A stretch of 64,000 nt of DNA from Thalassobius sp047123305 (GCF_047123305.1 NZ_CP138918.1:3968001-4032000); one strand, 5' to 3'. Shown: positions 51,842 to 60,184, counted from the first letter of the stretch. The notes: a model not told the origin generated them from the sequence alone. Numbers and translations are program-made.

Positions 51842-53173
51842 TCACTCCGCCGCCTCACGGTAAGGCGCGCCTTCACCATAGGGCACGTTGATGCCGCCAT
51901 AGCGCCGGACGCGGATATTGCATTGCTCGGCGTGGCCAACGAAGCCCTCCAGCAGGCACAGACGTGAGCCATATTCGCCGATCAATGTCGCCGCCTCATC
52001 CGTGGTGACCTTCTGATAGCTGTGGGTTTTCAGATACTTCCCAACCCAGAGGCCACCTGTGTAGCGGCCCGCCTTTTTCGTTGGCAGCGTATGGTTGGTG
52101 CCGATCACCTTGTCCCCGTTGGAGACATTGGTGCGTGGACCGAGGAACAGCGCGCCGTAGCAGGTCATATTGTCCAGGAACCAGTCATCGCGATCAGTCA
52201 TCACCTGCACATGTTCCGAGGCAATTCCATCCGCCACCTGCAGCATTTCCTCATAGGTGTCGCAGACGATCACCTCACCATATTCCTCCCAACTGACGCG
52301 GGCGGTGTCGGCGGTGGGTAGAATGCCGAGAAGACGGTCAACCTCGGCCAGAGTGTCTTCGGCCAGTTTGCGGCTGTTGGTCAGCAGAACACAGGGGCTG
52401 TTGTAGCCATGTTCAGCCTGGCCCAAGAGGTCGGTCGCGCAAAGTTCGCCATCGGCGGCGGTCTCATCTGCGATCACCATGGTTTCGGTGGGTCCCGCGA
52501 ACAGGTCGATGCCCACACGGCCGAAAAGCTGACGTTTGGCTTCGGCAACAAAAGCGTTGCCGGGGCCCACCAACATATGGACCGGATCAATGGTTTCCGT
52601 GCCCAGCGCCATGGCGCCGATGGCCTGAATGCCGCCCATCACATAGATCTCATGGGCCCCGCCCAGATGCATGGCTGCGATCACGGCCGCGTTGGGTTTG
52701 CCTTGAAACGGCGGGGTGCAAGCGATGATGCGGGGCACCCCTGCGACCGCGGCGGTGGCGACCGACATATGGGCCGAGGCCACCATCGGGAACTTGCCGC
52801 CGGGAACGTAGCAGCCCACCGATTGTACCGGGATGTTTTTATGCCCGAGGATCACGCCGGGCATGGTCTCAACCTCGATATCCAGCATCGAGTCGCGCTG
52901 CGCCTGTGCGAAGTTGCGCACCTGTTCCTGTGCAAATTTGATATCGGCCAGCTCACGCTCTGACAGCGAAGCGATCAGCGCCGCGATCTCTGCCTCACTC
53001 AGCCGGAAGGCCGCCGGAGAATAGTTGTCGAACTTCTCCGACAATTCGCACACCGCCGCGTCACCGCGCGCCTCGATGTCCTTCAACGTTGCTTCAACAA
53101 CGGCGCGGGTTCTGGCGTCATCCTCAGCACGATCCGCTTCGGGTTTGCCACGTTTCAGGTAGTGAATGCTCAT
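51842..53173 (-). CDS. HisD-like zinc dehydrogenase (HpsN-type)
   Basis: A 443-residue histidinol-dehydrogenase-family enzyme. Zinc ligands can be matched: Gln and His in LLGQAEHGYNSP, Asp in NGDKVIGTNHTLPT and His in LEGFVGHAEQCNIRVRRY. The catalytic Glu-His is in GIASEHVQVMTD. It resembles the HpsN subfamily, which oxidises 2,3-dihydroxypropane-1-sulfonate to sulfolactate with two NAD+, more than biosynthetic HisD. No other histidine gene is near, and the C-terminus differs from HisD. The start is ATG 53173 (40 upstream codons open but unlikely). It likely oxidises a primary alcohol to a carboxylate in the local pathway; the sulfonate link is only a possibility. Confidence 0.88.
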   Translation of the reverse strand: MSIHYLKRGKPEADRAEDDARTRAVVEATLKDIEARGDAAVCELSEKFDNYSPAAFRLSEAEIAALIASLSERELADIKFAQEQVRNFAQAQRDSMLDIEVETMPGVILGHKNIPVQSVGCYVPGGKFPMVASAHMSVATAAVAGVPRIIACTPPFQGKPNAAVIAAMHLGGAHEIYVMGGIQAIGAMALGTETIDPVHMLVGPGNAFVAEAKRQLFGRVGIDLFAGPTETMVIADETAADGELCATDLLGQAEHGYNSPCVLLTNSRKLAEDTLAEVDRLLGILPTADTARVSWEEYGEVIVCDTYEEMLQVADGIASEHVQVMTDRDDWFLDNMTCYGALFLGPRTNVSNGDKVIGTNHTLPTKKAGRYTGGLWVGKYLKTHSYQKVTTDEAATLIGEYGSRLCLLEGFVGHAEQCNIRVRRYGGINVPYGEGAPYREAAE

Positions 53174-53183
53174 CCGTCTGTCC

Positions 53184-53732
53184 TTAGTTTCCAGCAGCCG
53201 CATTTGCGGGGCGCGGTGGCGTTTTTTCACCGCGATCAAAGGCTTCCCAGCCTTCCCCATTGAAAAGATCGACCCCCAGCTGAGCCGCAACATGAGCGAA
53301 ATCGACGTTCACCCAATTGTCGACAATCTTGCCGTCGACCACTTTCCAGAAATCCATGTAGCGGATCTCAACCCGCTTGCCGGTGGCCGGGATGCCAAGA
53401 AACGCACCCGAGTGAGTGGCTTCCTGCCGACCGAAAGCGGCGGCCCATTCGCCCATGTAGAGGCGTGCCTCATCGATGCAGACCTTATCGGAAAAGGCCG
53501 CCTGGAACGGTCGCTGCCAATTGTCCTGAAATTCTTGCAGACCAGTTTTGGTGCCGCAGCCCTGATTGCCCAGCCAGCGGAAGCCATCGGCGAAGAACTC
53601 GCCAATATCGTTGATCCGGTGGTCATTGAGCCCATCGACCATGCCTTCGATGACGGCGCGGGTTGCTTCGGTTTTGCTCATATCCGTGTTTTTGGTCAGC
53701 ACGGCCTGTTCGGGACGGGAGCCCTTCATCAT
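53184..53732 (-). CDS. SnoaL/NTF2-like protein C (single domain)
   Basis: A 182-residue single-domain SnoaL-like protein. It has MVDGLNDHRINDIGEFFADG, ATHSGAFLGIPATGKRVEIR and MDFWKVVDGKIVDNWVNVDF, then VAAQLGVDLFNG. The second half matches the second domain of proteins B and D (FWRVEGGKIRENWVLVDLLD), so it looks like the ancestral or derived single unit. ATG 53732 has AAGGA seven bases upstream; ATG 53681 is also possible. It lies 10 bp before the HisD-like gene and after the permeases. No enzyme activity can be assigned. Confidence 0.85.
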   Translation of the reverse strand: MMKGSRPEQAVLTKNTDMSKTEATRAVIEGMVDGLNDHRINDIGEFFADGFRWLGNQGCGTKTGLQEFQDNWQRPFQAAFSDKVCIDEARLYMGEWAAAFGRQEATHSGAFLGIPATGKRVEIRYMDFWKVVDGKIVDNWVNVDFAHVAAQLGVDLFNGEGWEAFDRGEKTPPRPANAAAGN

Positions 53733-53748
53733 TCTAATCCTTCAAAAG

Positions 53749-53807
53749 TGCCAAGGGAGGTTCTGCGCAGTTGGGAGCGAGAGGGGCTGCGAGAAAGTCC
53801 CTTGGCA
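53749..53807 (-). repeat. Long-range inverted repeat between permease and SnoaL-like C genes
   Basis: TGCCAAGGGA (53749-53758) and TCCCTTGGCA (53798-53807) are a perfect 10-bp inverted repeat 39 bases apart, in the 126-bp gap after the second permease gene. It would fold as a hairpin with a structured loop in the transcript, possibly limiting read-through from transport into enzyme genes. Confidence 0.5.
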
Positions 53808-53858
53808 TACGGTTTAGCGCTGGGTGGCGCCCAACCGCGGTGTATCTGGCCTTGGCGC

Positions 53859-54740
53859 TCATCCTTTCACCGCGCCTGCTGTCAGACCGCTGACGATCTG
53901 GCGCTGGAAGAACATGACCAGCACGAACAAGGGGGCGGTGGCCGAGACCACGGCGGCGACAGCGAACATCACGTTGCCTTCGGTGTAGGTGGTGCCAAGG
54001 AAGGCGGCGATGGCAGGAACCATGGTGCGGTTGCTTTCGCTGAGCAGCATCGCGGTCACGGCAAAGTCGTTATAGGCCAGCAGGAAACTGAACAGCCCCG
54101 TGGTGATCACGCCCGGCCACATCACCGGCACAATCACATGGCGGAAGGCCTGGAACTGCGTACAGCCGTCCACTTTGGCGCTTTCGTCCAGTTCTTTGGG
54201 GATGTTTTGGAAGAACGAATGCAGCATCCACAGGGTGAAGGGCTGGTTGATCGCCACCAACACGATGATAGTGGTGGGCAGGATGCCCCAGACGTTCCAT
54301 TCAAAGAACGGCAAGAGATAGCCCGCCACCAAGGTGATCGGCGGCATCGCCCGGAAGATCAGGGCGGTGATCAGCAGCCAGAAGGTATAGCGGTAAGAGC
54401 TGCGCGACAGGGCGTAACCGCCCAGCGTGCCAATGGTCAGCGAGGTGCAGACCACAAAGAAACACACGATGAAGGTGTTGATCACATTGCGCCAGAACTC
54501 TTCCTGAACCCAGGCCCCCAAGTAGCCAGCGCCGGTGACCGAGCGGCCATAGGCCGCCTCTGTGCGCTCGCCGGTCAGGGCGTTGGTCCAGTCGGAGATC
54601 GAAAAGAAATCCAACTCCACTTTGAACGATCCCCAGAGCGTCCAGAAAAACGGGAAAGCCGCGAGGATGAACCACACCAGGACAAAGCCACTGGACGCGA
54701 TGCGGAGCCCGACGGGCATTCTTTGAGCTTTCGATGCCAT
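53859..54740 (-). CDS. ABC transporter permease (MalG type, catabolic locus)
   Basis: A 293-residue CUT1 permease. The N-terminal helix is IASSGFVLVWFILAAFPFFW, a periplasmic loop follows, and the C-terminal part has the EAA loop FFQNIPKELDESAKVDGCTQ with FQAFRHVIVPVMWPGVITTG. It overlaps the first permease by one base. Together with its partner it forms the channel of the importer at the head of the operon. Confidence 0.94.
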   Translation of the reverse strand: MASKAQRMPVGLRIASSGFVLVWFILAAFPFFWTLWGSFKVELDFFSISDWTNALTGERTEAAYGRSVTGAGYLGAWVQEEFWRNVINTFIVCFFVVCTSLTIGTLGGYALSRSSYRYTFWLLITALIFRAMPPITLVAGYLLPFFEWNVWGILPTTIIVLVAINQPFTLWMLHSFFQNIPKELDESAKVDGCTQFQAFRHVIVPVMWPGVITTGLFSFLLAYNDFAVTAMLLSESNRTMVPAIAAFLGTTYTEGNVMFAVAAVVSATAPLFVLVMFFQRQIVSGLTAGAVKG

Positions 54741-55768
54741 TATGCTTTGCCCTTGAAATCGCGCCAGGTGCGCACCAGAACCGGTGACAGCAGGATGGCG
54801 ACGCCAATGATTGTCAGTACAGAGGTTGCCGAGGCTGCCGAGAGCTGTCGCGTCTCGCCGCCGAGGTCGTTGAAGATGATCCAGCTCAGGGATGTGGCAT
54901 GTGCCGAGGCGTTGAATCCGACCACCGGTTCAAAGACCCGGAAGTTGTCCATGAGCTGAATGAGTGCCACAAATGTGACCAGCGGCATCAGATGGGGGAC
55001 CACCACATATTTGATCTGTTGCCAACGGCTGGCGCCGTCAATCTGGGCCGCTTCGATCTGATCTTTCGGCAGGGTTTGCAGCCCGGCGTAGAACACCACA
55101 AAGGCAAAGGGGGCCGAATTCCAGATCCCGTAGATGATCAGCATCACCCAGGTCAGACCGGTGGAGGCCTTGAGCGAAAAGTTGGGATCACCGGCTAGGG
55201 AGACCAGGGCAGAGCCAATAATGCCGCGGCTGTCCACCATCCAGAACAGGATCAGGGACCCGATAAGCGGCGTCACAATCATCGGCAGCAGCGAAAAGAA
55301 GATCATGAGGCCCTTAAGGCGCTGGTGCAGAGAGTTCACCGCGAGGGCGATCATCAATCCAAGCACAATCAGCAACGGCGTCACGATGAAGGTATAGGTC
55401 AAGGTAAAGGCCAGCGCGCGGTAGAGCGGCAGGTTGAACAGCTTGGACCAGAACGCGCCCCAGTCTTCGCTGACTTGCCAGGCCTCGGCAACTTCGACCA
55501 CCGCCAGATGCCCCCGGTCCAGATAGATATCCAGCCCAACAAAGCGGCCCAGAGGCTGCGCCTCGCGGATTTCGCGGGTGGCCTCTTGATCGATGGTGGT
55601 TTCCTTGGTGCAGCCCACCAGAGGGGTGCAGTTCTCGACGGTTTTCAAAACCGCCTCATGCGGGGCAAAGACCGACTGGGTCACAACCGACACGATGGGC
55701 ATGGCGATGAACAGCAGCATCGCAAGGCCGGTCGGCAAAAAGAACCAGAAGAAAGTACGGTGTTTCAT
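54740..55768 (-). CDS. ABC transporter permease (MalF type, catabolic locus)
   Basis: A 342-residue permease with a first membrane helix FFWFFLPTGLAMLLFIAMPI, a long extracytoplasmic loop of about 85 residues containing two cysteines (ENCTPLVGCTKETTIDQEAT), and five further helices. The EAA loop is LQTLPKDQIEAAQIDGASRW, followed by QQIKYVVVPHLMPLV. The Cys-containing loop is not common in the family and may form a disulphide that contacts the binding protein. Confidence 0.93.
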   Translation of the reverse strand: MKHRTFFWFFLPTGLAMLLFIAMPIVSVVTQSVFAPHEAVLKTVENCTPLVGCTKETTIDQEATREIREAQPLGRFVGLDIYLDRGHLAVVEVAEAWQVSEDWGAFWSKLFNLPLYRALAFTLTYTFIVTPLLIVLGLMIALAVNSLHQRLKGLMIFFSLLPMIVTPLIGSLILFWMVDSRGIIGSALVSLAGDPNFSLKASTGLTWVMLIIYGIWNSAPFAFVVFYAGLQTLPKDQIEAAQIDGASRWQQIKYVVVPHLMPLVTFVALIQLMDNFRVFEPVVGFNASAHATSLSWIIFNDLGGETRQLSAASATSVLTIIGVAILLSPVLVRTWRDFKGKA

Positions 55769-55785
55769 CTAACGATCCGAGCTGA

Positions 55786-55817
55786 GAGAGGGGAACCGAA
55801 GAGGAAAGATCCCTCTC
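55786..55817 (-). repeat. Hairpin between binding-protein and permease genes
   Basis: GAGAGGG (55786-55792) and CCCTCTC (55811-55817) form a 7-bp stem in the 65-bp gap after the binding-protein stop. Such hairpins often keep binding-protein mRNA in excess over permease mRNA. No T-tract. Confidence 0.45.
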
Positions 55818-55833
55818 CGGTCGGGAGGAAGGC

Positions 55834-57060
55834 TTACTTCAGGAAGCCTTTTTCCTTGGCCGCGGCGATATAGGCCGCTTCGATGTCGGCAAGCGCCTGT
55901 TCCGCGCTTTCCTTACCCTGCAGGAAGTCTGAGAGTTCGTTGCCAATCGAGCCGTGCATCAGGCCCATGTAGGGCACCATCGGATAGGGCTGGGTGCCCG
56001 ACTGCGCCGCTTGGAACACACCAACGGCGGCCTCAGTCGGTTCATACCCATCGATCAGCCAGACCGCCTGCGAAGCAATGTCCTTGTCCTTCATCAGGTC
56101 CGGACGAATGCCGTTCATCATGGCAATAAAGGTGGCCTCGGCCTCTTCATCGCTGACGTTTTTGGCAACGGTCCAACCGTCCCACCAAAGGGTCGAGGCC
56201 GGAATGTCGCCGCCGCCCACCGTCATCGGTCCAGCAATGGCGTGGCCATTCTTCACCGCTTCGGTGATGCCGTCTGCCGTTGTCTGGCTTGCCGCGCGGC
56301 TGCCCCACATGTTCAGCATCGCGATGTTGCCAGCGCGGTATTCCGCATTGGTGGCGTTGCTGTCATGGGTCAGGAAGTCGGGGTTCATATACTCCGTCAG
56401 CGCCTTCATCATGGTGAGCGTCTGCACACCGGCTTCGGAGTTGATGTTCGGCTCCGCGCTGCCTTCCTTGAAGAAGGTGCCACCGTAGCCGATGAACATG
56501 TTGTTGAACTCTTGCGCCAGGTTCCAACCCGCCGCATAGGCGCCACCAATTGGGTTCTGCATGATGCCCTTGTCGCGGATCATCGCCGCGATGCTGAGCA
56601 TTTCCTCATAGGTTTTCGGCGGTTCCACCCCGAGGTCTGCCAGAATGTCCTTTCGGTACATCAGGTGCTGCGCGTTGGCCATGAAGGCCACCGCCATAAC
56701 CTGACCATCCACGGTGATCAGCTGGCTCTTGCTGAGCGCCTGACCGTGTTTGGCCACCAGATCATCCAGCGGACGCACCAGATCGTCATTCATCAGAATG
56801 GTCAGGGTCGAGTTGGCCACAATCGCCGAGGTGTATTCCGCCGGATCCCCCTGCATCCCAGCAACGTGGATGTCTTTGTGATCAGCGGTCAGGTTCTTTT
56901 TGACCTCAGCACCGCTGCATTCGGCAGCACCCGCCCCTACGGTTTGAATTGCCGGAAACTCGTTCCCGACGATGTTCACCCGCGCGTTGATCTCACAGGC
57001 GAAGGCACCGCCTGCGGACAAAGCCAATGCGCTGGCAAGGGCAATTTTCTTGAAAAACAT
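55834..57060 (-). CDS. ABC transporter substrate-binding protein (catabolic locus)
   Basis: A 408-residue extracytoplasmic binding protein of the CUT1/cluster B type. Start ATG 57060 behind GGGAGG opens the signal peptide MFFKKIALASALALSAGGAF with cleavage before CEINARVNIV. Two mature cysteines (CEIN, AAECSGAE) may form a disulphide. Family segments include VDGQVMAVAFMANAQHLMYR, MQNPIGGAYAAGWNLAQEFN and AGNIAMLNMWGSRAASQTTA. The ligand is presumably the starting substrate of the pathway encoded downstream; a sugar, polyol or related small molecule would be usual for this transporter class. Confidence 0.92.
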   Translation of the reverse strand: MFFKKIALASALALSAGGAFACEINARVNIVGNEFPAIQTVGAGAAECSGAEVKKNLTADHKDIHVAGMQGDPAEYTSAIVANSTLTILMNDDLVRPLDDLVAKHGQALSKSQLITVDGQVMAVAFMANAQHLMYRKDILADLGVEPPKTYEEMLSIAAMIRDKGIMQNPIGGAYAAGWNLAQEFNNMFIGYGGTFFKEGSAEPNINSEAGVQTLTMMKALTEYMNPDFLTHDSNATNAEYRAGNIAMLNMWGSRAASQTTADGITEAVKNGHAIAGPMTVGGGDIPASTLWWDGWTVAKNVSDEEAEATFIAMMNGIRPDLMKDKDIASQAVWLIDGYEPTEAAVGVFQAAQSGTQPYPMVPYMGLMHGSIGNELSDFLQGKESAEQALADIEAAYIAAAKEKGFLK

Positions 57061-57132
57061 TACAGTTTCCTCCCTGGAATGTAAGTGCATCTTCGAAGGC
57101 TGCACTCTTGATGTGCCGCAAGTGCGACTGGT

Positions 57133-58197
57133 TTAGAGGCCGCTTTTGGCCTCGATACGGGCCCCTGTTTCTGTGTCGAACAGGTGGCAGTGATCTGTGT
57201 GGATGTGCAGCGACACCATGTCGTGGATTTCAGCCCGGAAGCTTTTGTCCGCTTTGACCGAGACGAGATGTCCGCCCAGGCGCACCGAAACCATGGTGCT
57301 GTCCCCCAGCAGTTCCAGCGTGTAGATCGGCGCGTTGATTTCGCCGGAGCCGCCTTCCACAACGCTGGCATCTTCGGCACGGAAGCCCAGCGTTACCTTG
57401 CCGTCGGGGGCACTGAGCCCACGCACTTCGGTAGAATCCGACCGGAACACGCCGCCCTCTACGGTGCCCTCCAAGAGGTTCATCGCCGGGTTGCCGATGA
57501 AGCTCGCAACAAAGGTGTTGGCGGGGGTGTCATAGATCTCCACCGGGGTGCCGACCTGCTGTACAACGCCTTTTTTCATAATCACCACCCGATCCGCGAG
57601 GGTCATGGCCTCGATCTGGTCATGGGTGACGTAGATGGTGGTGACAGCCAGTTCATGGCTGAGGTTCTTGATCTGCGCGCGGGTCGAAACCCGCAGTTTG
57701 GCGTCCAGATTGGACAGCGGTTCGTCCATCAAGAACACATTGGGCTCGCGCACGATGGCGCGCGCCAGCGCAACCCGTTGGCGTTGCCCACCTGACAGTT
57801 CGGCAGGCTTGCGATGCAGGAACTCGTCCAGCTCCACCATGGCCGAGGCCCGGCGCACCTTTTCGTCGTGGGTCGCAGGATCGATCCCGCGCACTTTCAA
57901 GGGAAAGCGGATGTTCTCATAGACGTTCATGTTCGGGTACAGCGCGTAGGATTGGAATACCATCGCCACATCGCGGTCCTTGGGTTCCAGATCGTTGACC
58001 ACATTGCCATCAATCAGGATTTCCCCTTCGCTGGCATCTTCCAGCCCGGCGATCATGCGCATCGTGGTGGTCTTACCGCAGCCGGACGGGCCAAGGAGCA
58101 CCAGGAATTCCTGATCCGCAATGGTCAGATCGAAATTGTCGACCCCAACAAAGCTCCCCCAGCGCTTGCCAACGTTGCGCAATTGAATTTCGGCCAT
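57133..58197 (-). CDS. ABC transporter ATP-binding protein (UgpC type, catabolic locus)
   Basis: A 354-residue ATPase, first gene of the 14-gene minus-strand unit. Walker A LGPSGCGKTT, signature LSGGQRQRVALARAI, Walker B VFLMDEPLSNLDAKLR, switch His in IYVTHDQIEAM, and a C-terminal TOBE/OB domain (TLGFRAEDASVVEGGSGEIN). The start ATG 58197 has GGGGGAG six bases upstream; the twenty upstream codons overlap the operator region and are unlikely to be translated. The gene is divergent from SnoaL-like D with palindromic operators in the 113-bp gap. Confidence 0.94.
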   Translation of the reverse strand: MAEIQLRNVGKRWGSFVGVDNFDLTIADQEFLVLLGPSGCGKTTTMRMIAGLEDASEGEILIDGNVVNDLEPKDRDVAMVFQSYALYPNMNVYENIRFPLKVRGIDPATHDEKVRRASAMVELDEFLHRKPAELSGGQRQRVALARAIVREPNVFLMDEPLSNLDAKLRVSTRAQIKNLSHELAVTTIYVTHDQIEAMTLADRVVIMKKGVVQQVGTPVEIYDTPANTFVASFIGNPAMNLLEGTVEGGVFRSDSTEVRGLSAPDGKVTLGFRAEDASVVEGGSGEINAPIYTLELLGDSTMVSVRLGGHLVSVKADKSFRAEIHDMVSLHIHTDHCHLFDTETGARIEAKSGL

Positions 58198-58227
58198 GCT
58201 CTCCCCCGTCCGAATGAAACACGCTTT

Positions 58228-58241
58228 TGCATACGTATGCA
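58228..58241. promoter_or_regulatory. LacI-type operator 1 (TGCATACGTATGCA)
   Basis: A perfect 14-bp palindrome with a central CG, flanked by T and A runs, in the 113-bp divergent gap between the ATPase and SnoaL-like D genes. It sits 31 bp from the ATPase start codon, where a repressor would block the long operon. The likely ligand is the LacI protein encoded at 48942-49970. Confidence 0.75.
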
Positions 58242-58282
58242 CAAAGGCTAGACTCAAGCATATGTTTTCGGCAAGACTTTTT

Positions 58283-58296
58283 TGCAGACGTATGCA
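58283..58296. promoter_or_regulatory. LacI-type operator 2 (TGCAGACGTATGCA)
   Basis: Second copy of the 14-bp dyad, one base different from operator 1, 15 bp before the SnoaL-like D start codon. Centre-to-centre spacing to operator 1 is 55 bp, about five helical turns, which would allow one repressor tetramer or two dimers to shut both divergent units. Confidence 0.72.
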
Positions 58297-58310
58297 GAGG
58301 CACCCGACGA

Positions 58311-59315
58311 ATGACCAACTTCAACGAAGAAAAACAAATAATTACCGCGCTTTACCAAGATCTGGAAAAGGCCGCCCCTGATGGGACACAGACCGTTCTG
58401 GAGCGTTACTACGCGGCGAATCACATCTGGCGTGGCTACCATCCCTTTGACGAAATTCGAGGGGCGGCCTTGGTGGCAGATCGGTTTTGGGCCCCGCTAA
58501 AGACGGCGCTGCCCCATATGCAGAGGCGGCAGGACGTCTTCATGGCGGGCCGAAATGAGATGGACGGCTTTGCCTCGGTCTGGGGGGTGTCGATGGGCCA
58601 TCTGATGGGGCTGTTTGATGCGCCTTGGCTGGGCATCGCCCCCACCGGCAAGCTGGTCATGCTGCGCTACTGCGAGTTCAACAAGGTTGAGAACGGGCAG
58701 ATCACGGAAACGGCGATGTATTTTGACCTGCCACATCTGATGATGCAGGCCGGGCTGCAGCCGTTTCCGCCTCAGACCGGCGCCCATATGGTGCAACCGG
58801 GCCCCGCCCCGCATGACGGTCTGATGTTCACGCCGCAGCCCGAACCTGAGGGAGAGAAAACGCTGGCCGCGATCAACAACATGATCAGCGATCTGGGGCA
58901 ATGGGACAGCGGGCTAAGCCTTGAAGATGAACTGCGCCAATCCTGGCACGAAGACATGCTATGGTGGGGGCCTGCAGGCATTGGCGCGACCTACACAATT
59001 CCGAGGTACGCCAAGCAGCATTCAGGCCCGTTTCGGGCAGGGTTCACGGACCGTTCCAAAACCTACCACATCTGCCGCCTTGCCGAGGGCCATTACGGCG
59101 GGTTCTTTGGTTGGCCAAACTTCACCGCCACCCCAACAGGGGGATTTATGGGCATGCCCGCCACCAGCAAACCCGGGGAATTCCGGGTTATCGATATCTA
59201 CCGCCGCGACGGGGACAAACTGGCCGAGAACTGGATCTTCATTGATCTGCTGCATTTCTGGAAACAACAGGGCGTCGATATCCTTGCCCGCATGGCCGAG
59301 GTGCCTCACACATGA
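58311..59315 (+). CDS. SnoaL/NTF2-like protein D (two-domain)
   Basis: A 334-residue two-domain SnoaL-like protein. Domain 1 contains DAPWLGIAPTGKLVMLRYCE, NKVENGQITETAMYFDLPHL; domain 2 contains EDMLWWGPAGIGATYTIPRY, YGGFFGWPNFTATPTGGFMG and IDIYRRDGDKLAENWIFIDL, then FWKQQGVDILARM. It aligns along its full length with protein B. The start is ATG 58311 immediately after operator 2; the upstream in-frame ATG at 58227 lies in the operator region. It is divergent from the main operon and overlaps the amidohydrolase by ATGA. Reaction unknown. Confidence 0.86.
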   Translation: MTNFNEEKQIITALYQDLEKAAPDGTQTVLERYYAANHIWRGYHPFDEIRGAALVADRFWAPLKTALPHMQRRQDVFMAGRNEMDGFASVWGVSMGHLMGLFDAPWLGIAPTGKLVMLRYCEFNKVENGQITETAMYFDLPHLMMQAGLQPFPPQTGAHMVQPGPAPHDGLMFTPQPEPEGEKTLAAINNMISDLGQWDSGLSLEDELRQSWHEDMLWWGPAGIGATYTIPRYAKQHSGPFRAGFTDRSKTYHICRLAEGHYGGFFGWPNFTATPTGGFMGMPATSKPGEFRVIDIYRRDGDKLAENWIFIDLLHFWKQQGVDILARMAEVPHT

Positions 59316-60184
59316 AAATTGATGCGCATCACCACCTGTGGGATCTGCAAGCGGTCCACTACCCCTGGCTCATGGCGGAGGGTGTAGAACGGTTTTTCGG
59401 GGATCCGACCCCAATCCAACGCAATTACCTGATCGATGAGTTTCGCCTGGGTGCAAGCCGTCACAGCATCGCCGGGTCCGTGCACATTCAGGTGGGAGCC
59501 GACAATGCGATGGCTGAGGCCGCCTGGATCCAACAGGTGGCCGAGGCAACGCCAGACTGGCCCCTGGTGCAGGTTGCTTTTGCCGATCTGACAACCCCAG
59601 ATTTGGGGCACACACTGGACCAGTTGCAGCGCCTCGATAGCCTGCGCGGTGTGCGCCAGATCGTCGGCCGCGCCCCTGGTGAAGACGCCCAGACAGGCAC
59701 CAATACTCTGCTGGCCGACCCCAGATTTCGCGAGGGTCTGGCAGAGCTGGCCAGTCGCGGGCTGAGCTTCGATCTGCAGCTGATCCCCGAACTGATGGCG
59801 GATACGGCGAAAATTCTGGAAACAGTGCCAGATCTGAAAGTGGCGCTTTGCCATGCTGGATCCCCGCATGATCGCAGTCCCGAAGGGGTGGCGAAGTGGG
59901 CCGGTCAGCTGAAAACCCTTTCGAATTTACCCAACGTGAGTTGCAAGCTTTCGGGCCTTGGCATGTTTGATCACAATTGGACAGAAGACAGCTTCCGACC
60001 CATTGTTGAGGTCTGCATGGAACAGTTTGGCGCCAATCGCCTGATGTTTGGCTCAAACTTCCCCGTCGACAGCTTGTATTCCGACTATGCCTCTCTTTTC
60101 GCCACGCTCGAAAACCTGGTGCCGACTGACTGGCATGACGCGGTTTTTGGAAGGAACGCAGCTGCGTTCTACCGGTTTGCATGA
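59312..60184 (+). CDS. Amidohydrolase family protein (lactonase-like TIM barrel)
   Basis: A 290-residue amidohydrolase_2 protein. Metal and active-site motifs are MKIDAHHHLWDLQAVHYPWL (the DxHxH start), VKVALCHAGSPHDRS-type strand (LKVALCHAGSPHDRS), NVSCKLSGLGMF and ANRLMFGSNFPVDSLYSDYA (final Asp). The sequence is of the COG3618 type, which includes L-fuconolactonase and 2-pyrone-4,6-dicarboxylate lactonase. A sugar- or dicarboxylate-lactone hydrolysis step would suit an oxidative pathway with the SDR and HisD-like enzymes. It is translationally coupled to SnoaL-like D. Confidence 0.88.
   Translation: MKIDAHHHLWDLQAVHYPWLMAEGVERFFGDPTPIQRNYLIDEFRLGASRHSIAGSVHIQVGADNAMAEAAWIQQVAEATPDWPLVQVAFADLTTPDLGHTLDQLQRLDSLRGVRQIVGRAPGEDAQTGTNTLLADPRFREGLAELASRGLSFDLQLIPELMADTAKILETVPDLKVALCHAGSPHDRSPEGVAKWAGQLKTLSNLPNVSCKLSGLGMFDHNWTEDSFRPIVEVCMEQFGANRLMFGSNFPVDSLYSDYASLFATLENLVPTDWHDAVFGRNAAAFYRFA

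Noticed and set aside
51842..53173. Biosynthetic histidinol dehydrogenase
   Set aside because: Zinc ligands match, but no other his gene is near and the sequence resembles the HpsN side of the family, so histidine biosynthesis is unlikely.
53166..54959. 597-codon plus-strand open frame
   Set aside because: It lies antisense to the SnoaL-like C and permease genes, is rich in His, Gln, Gly and Arg with no fold-like pattern, and has no ribosome-binding site. It is a by-product of codon bias on the other strand.
55954..57084. 376-codon plus-strand open frame
   Set aside because: Antisense to the binding-protein gene, which has a clear signal peptide and family motifs. The product is His/Arg-rich without recognisable domains.
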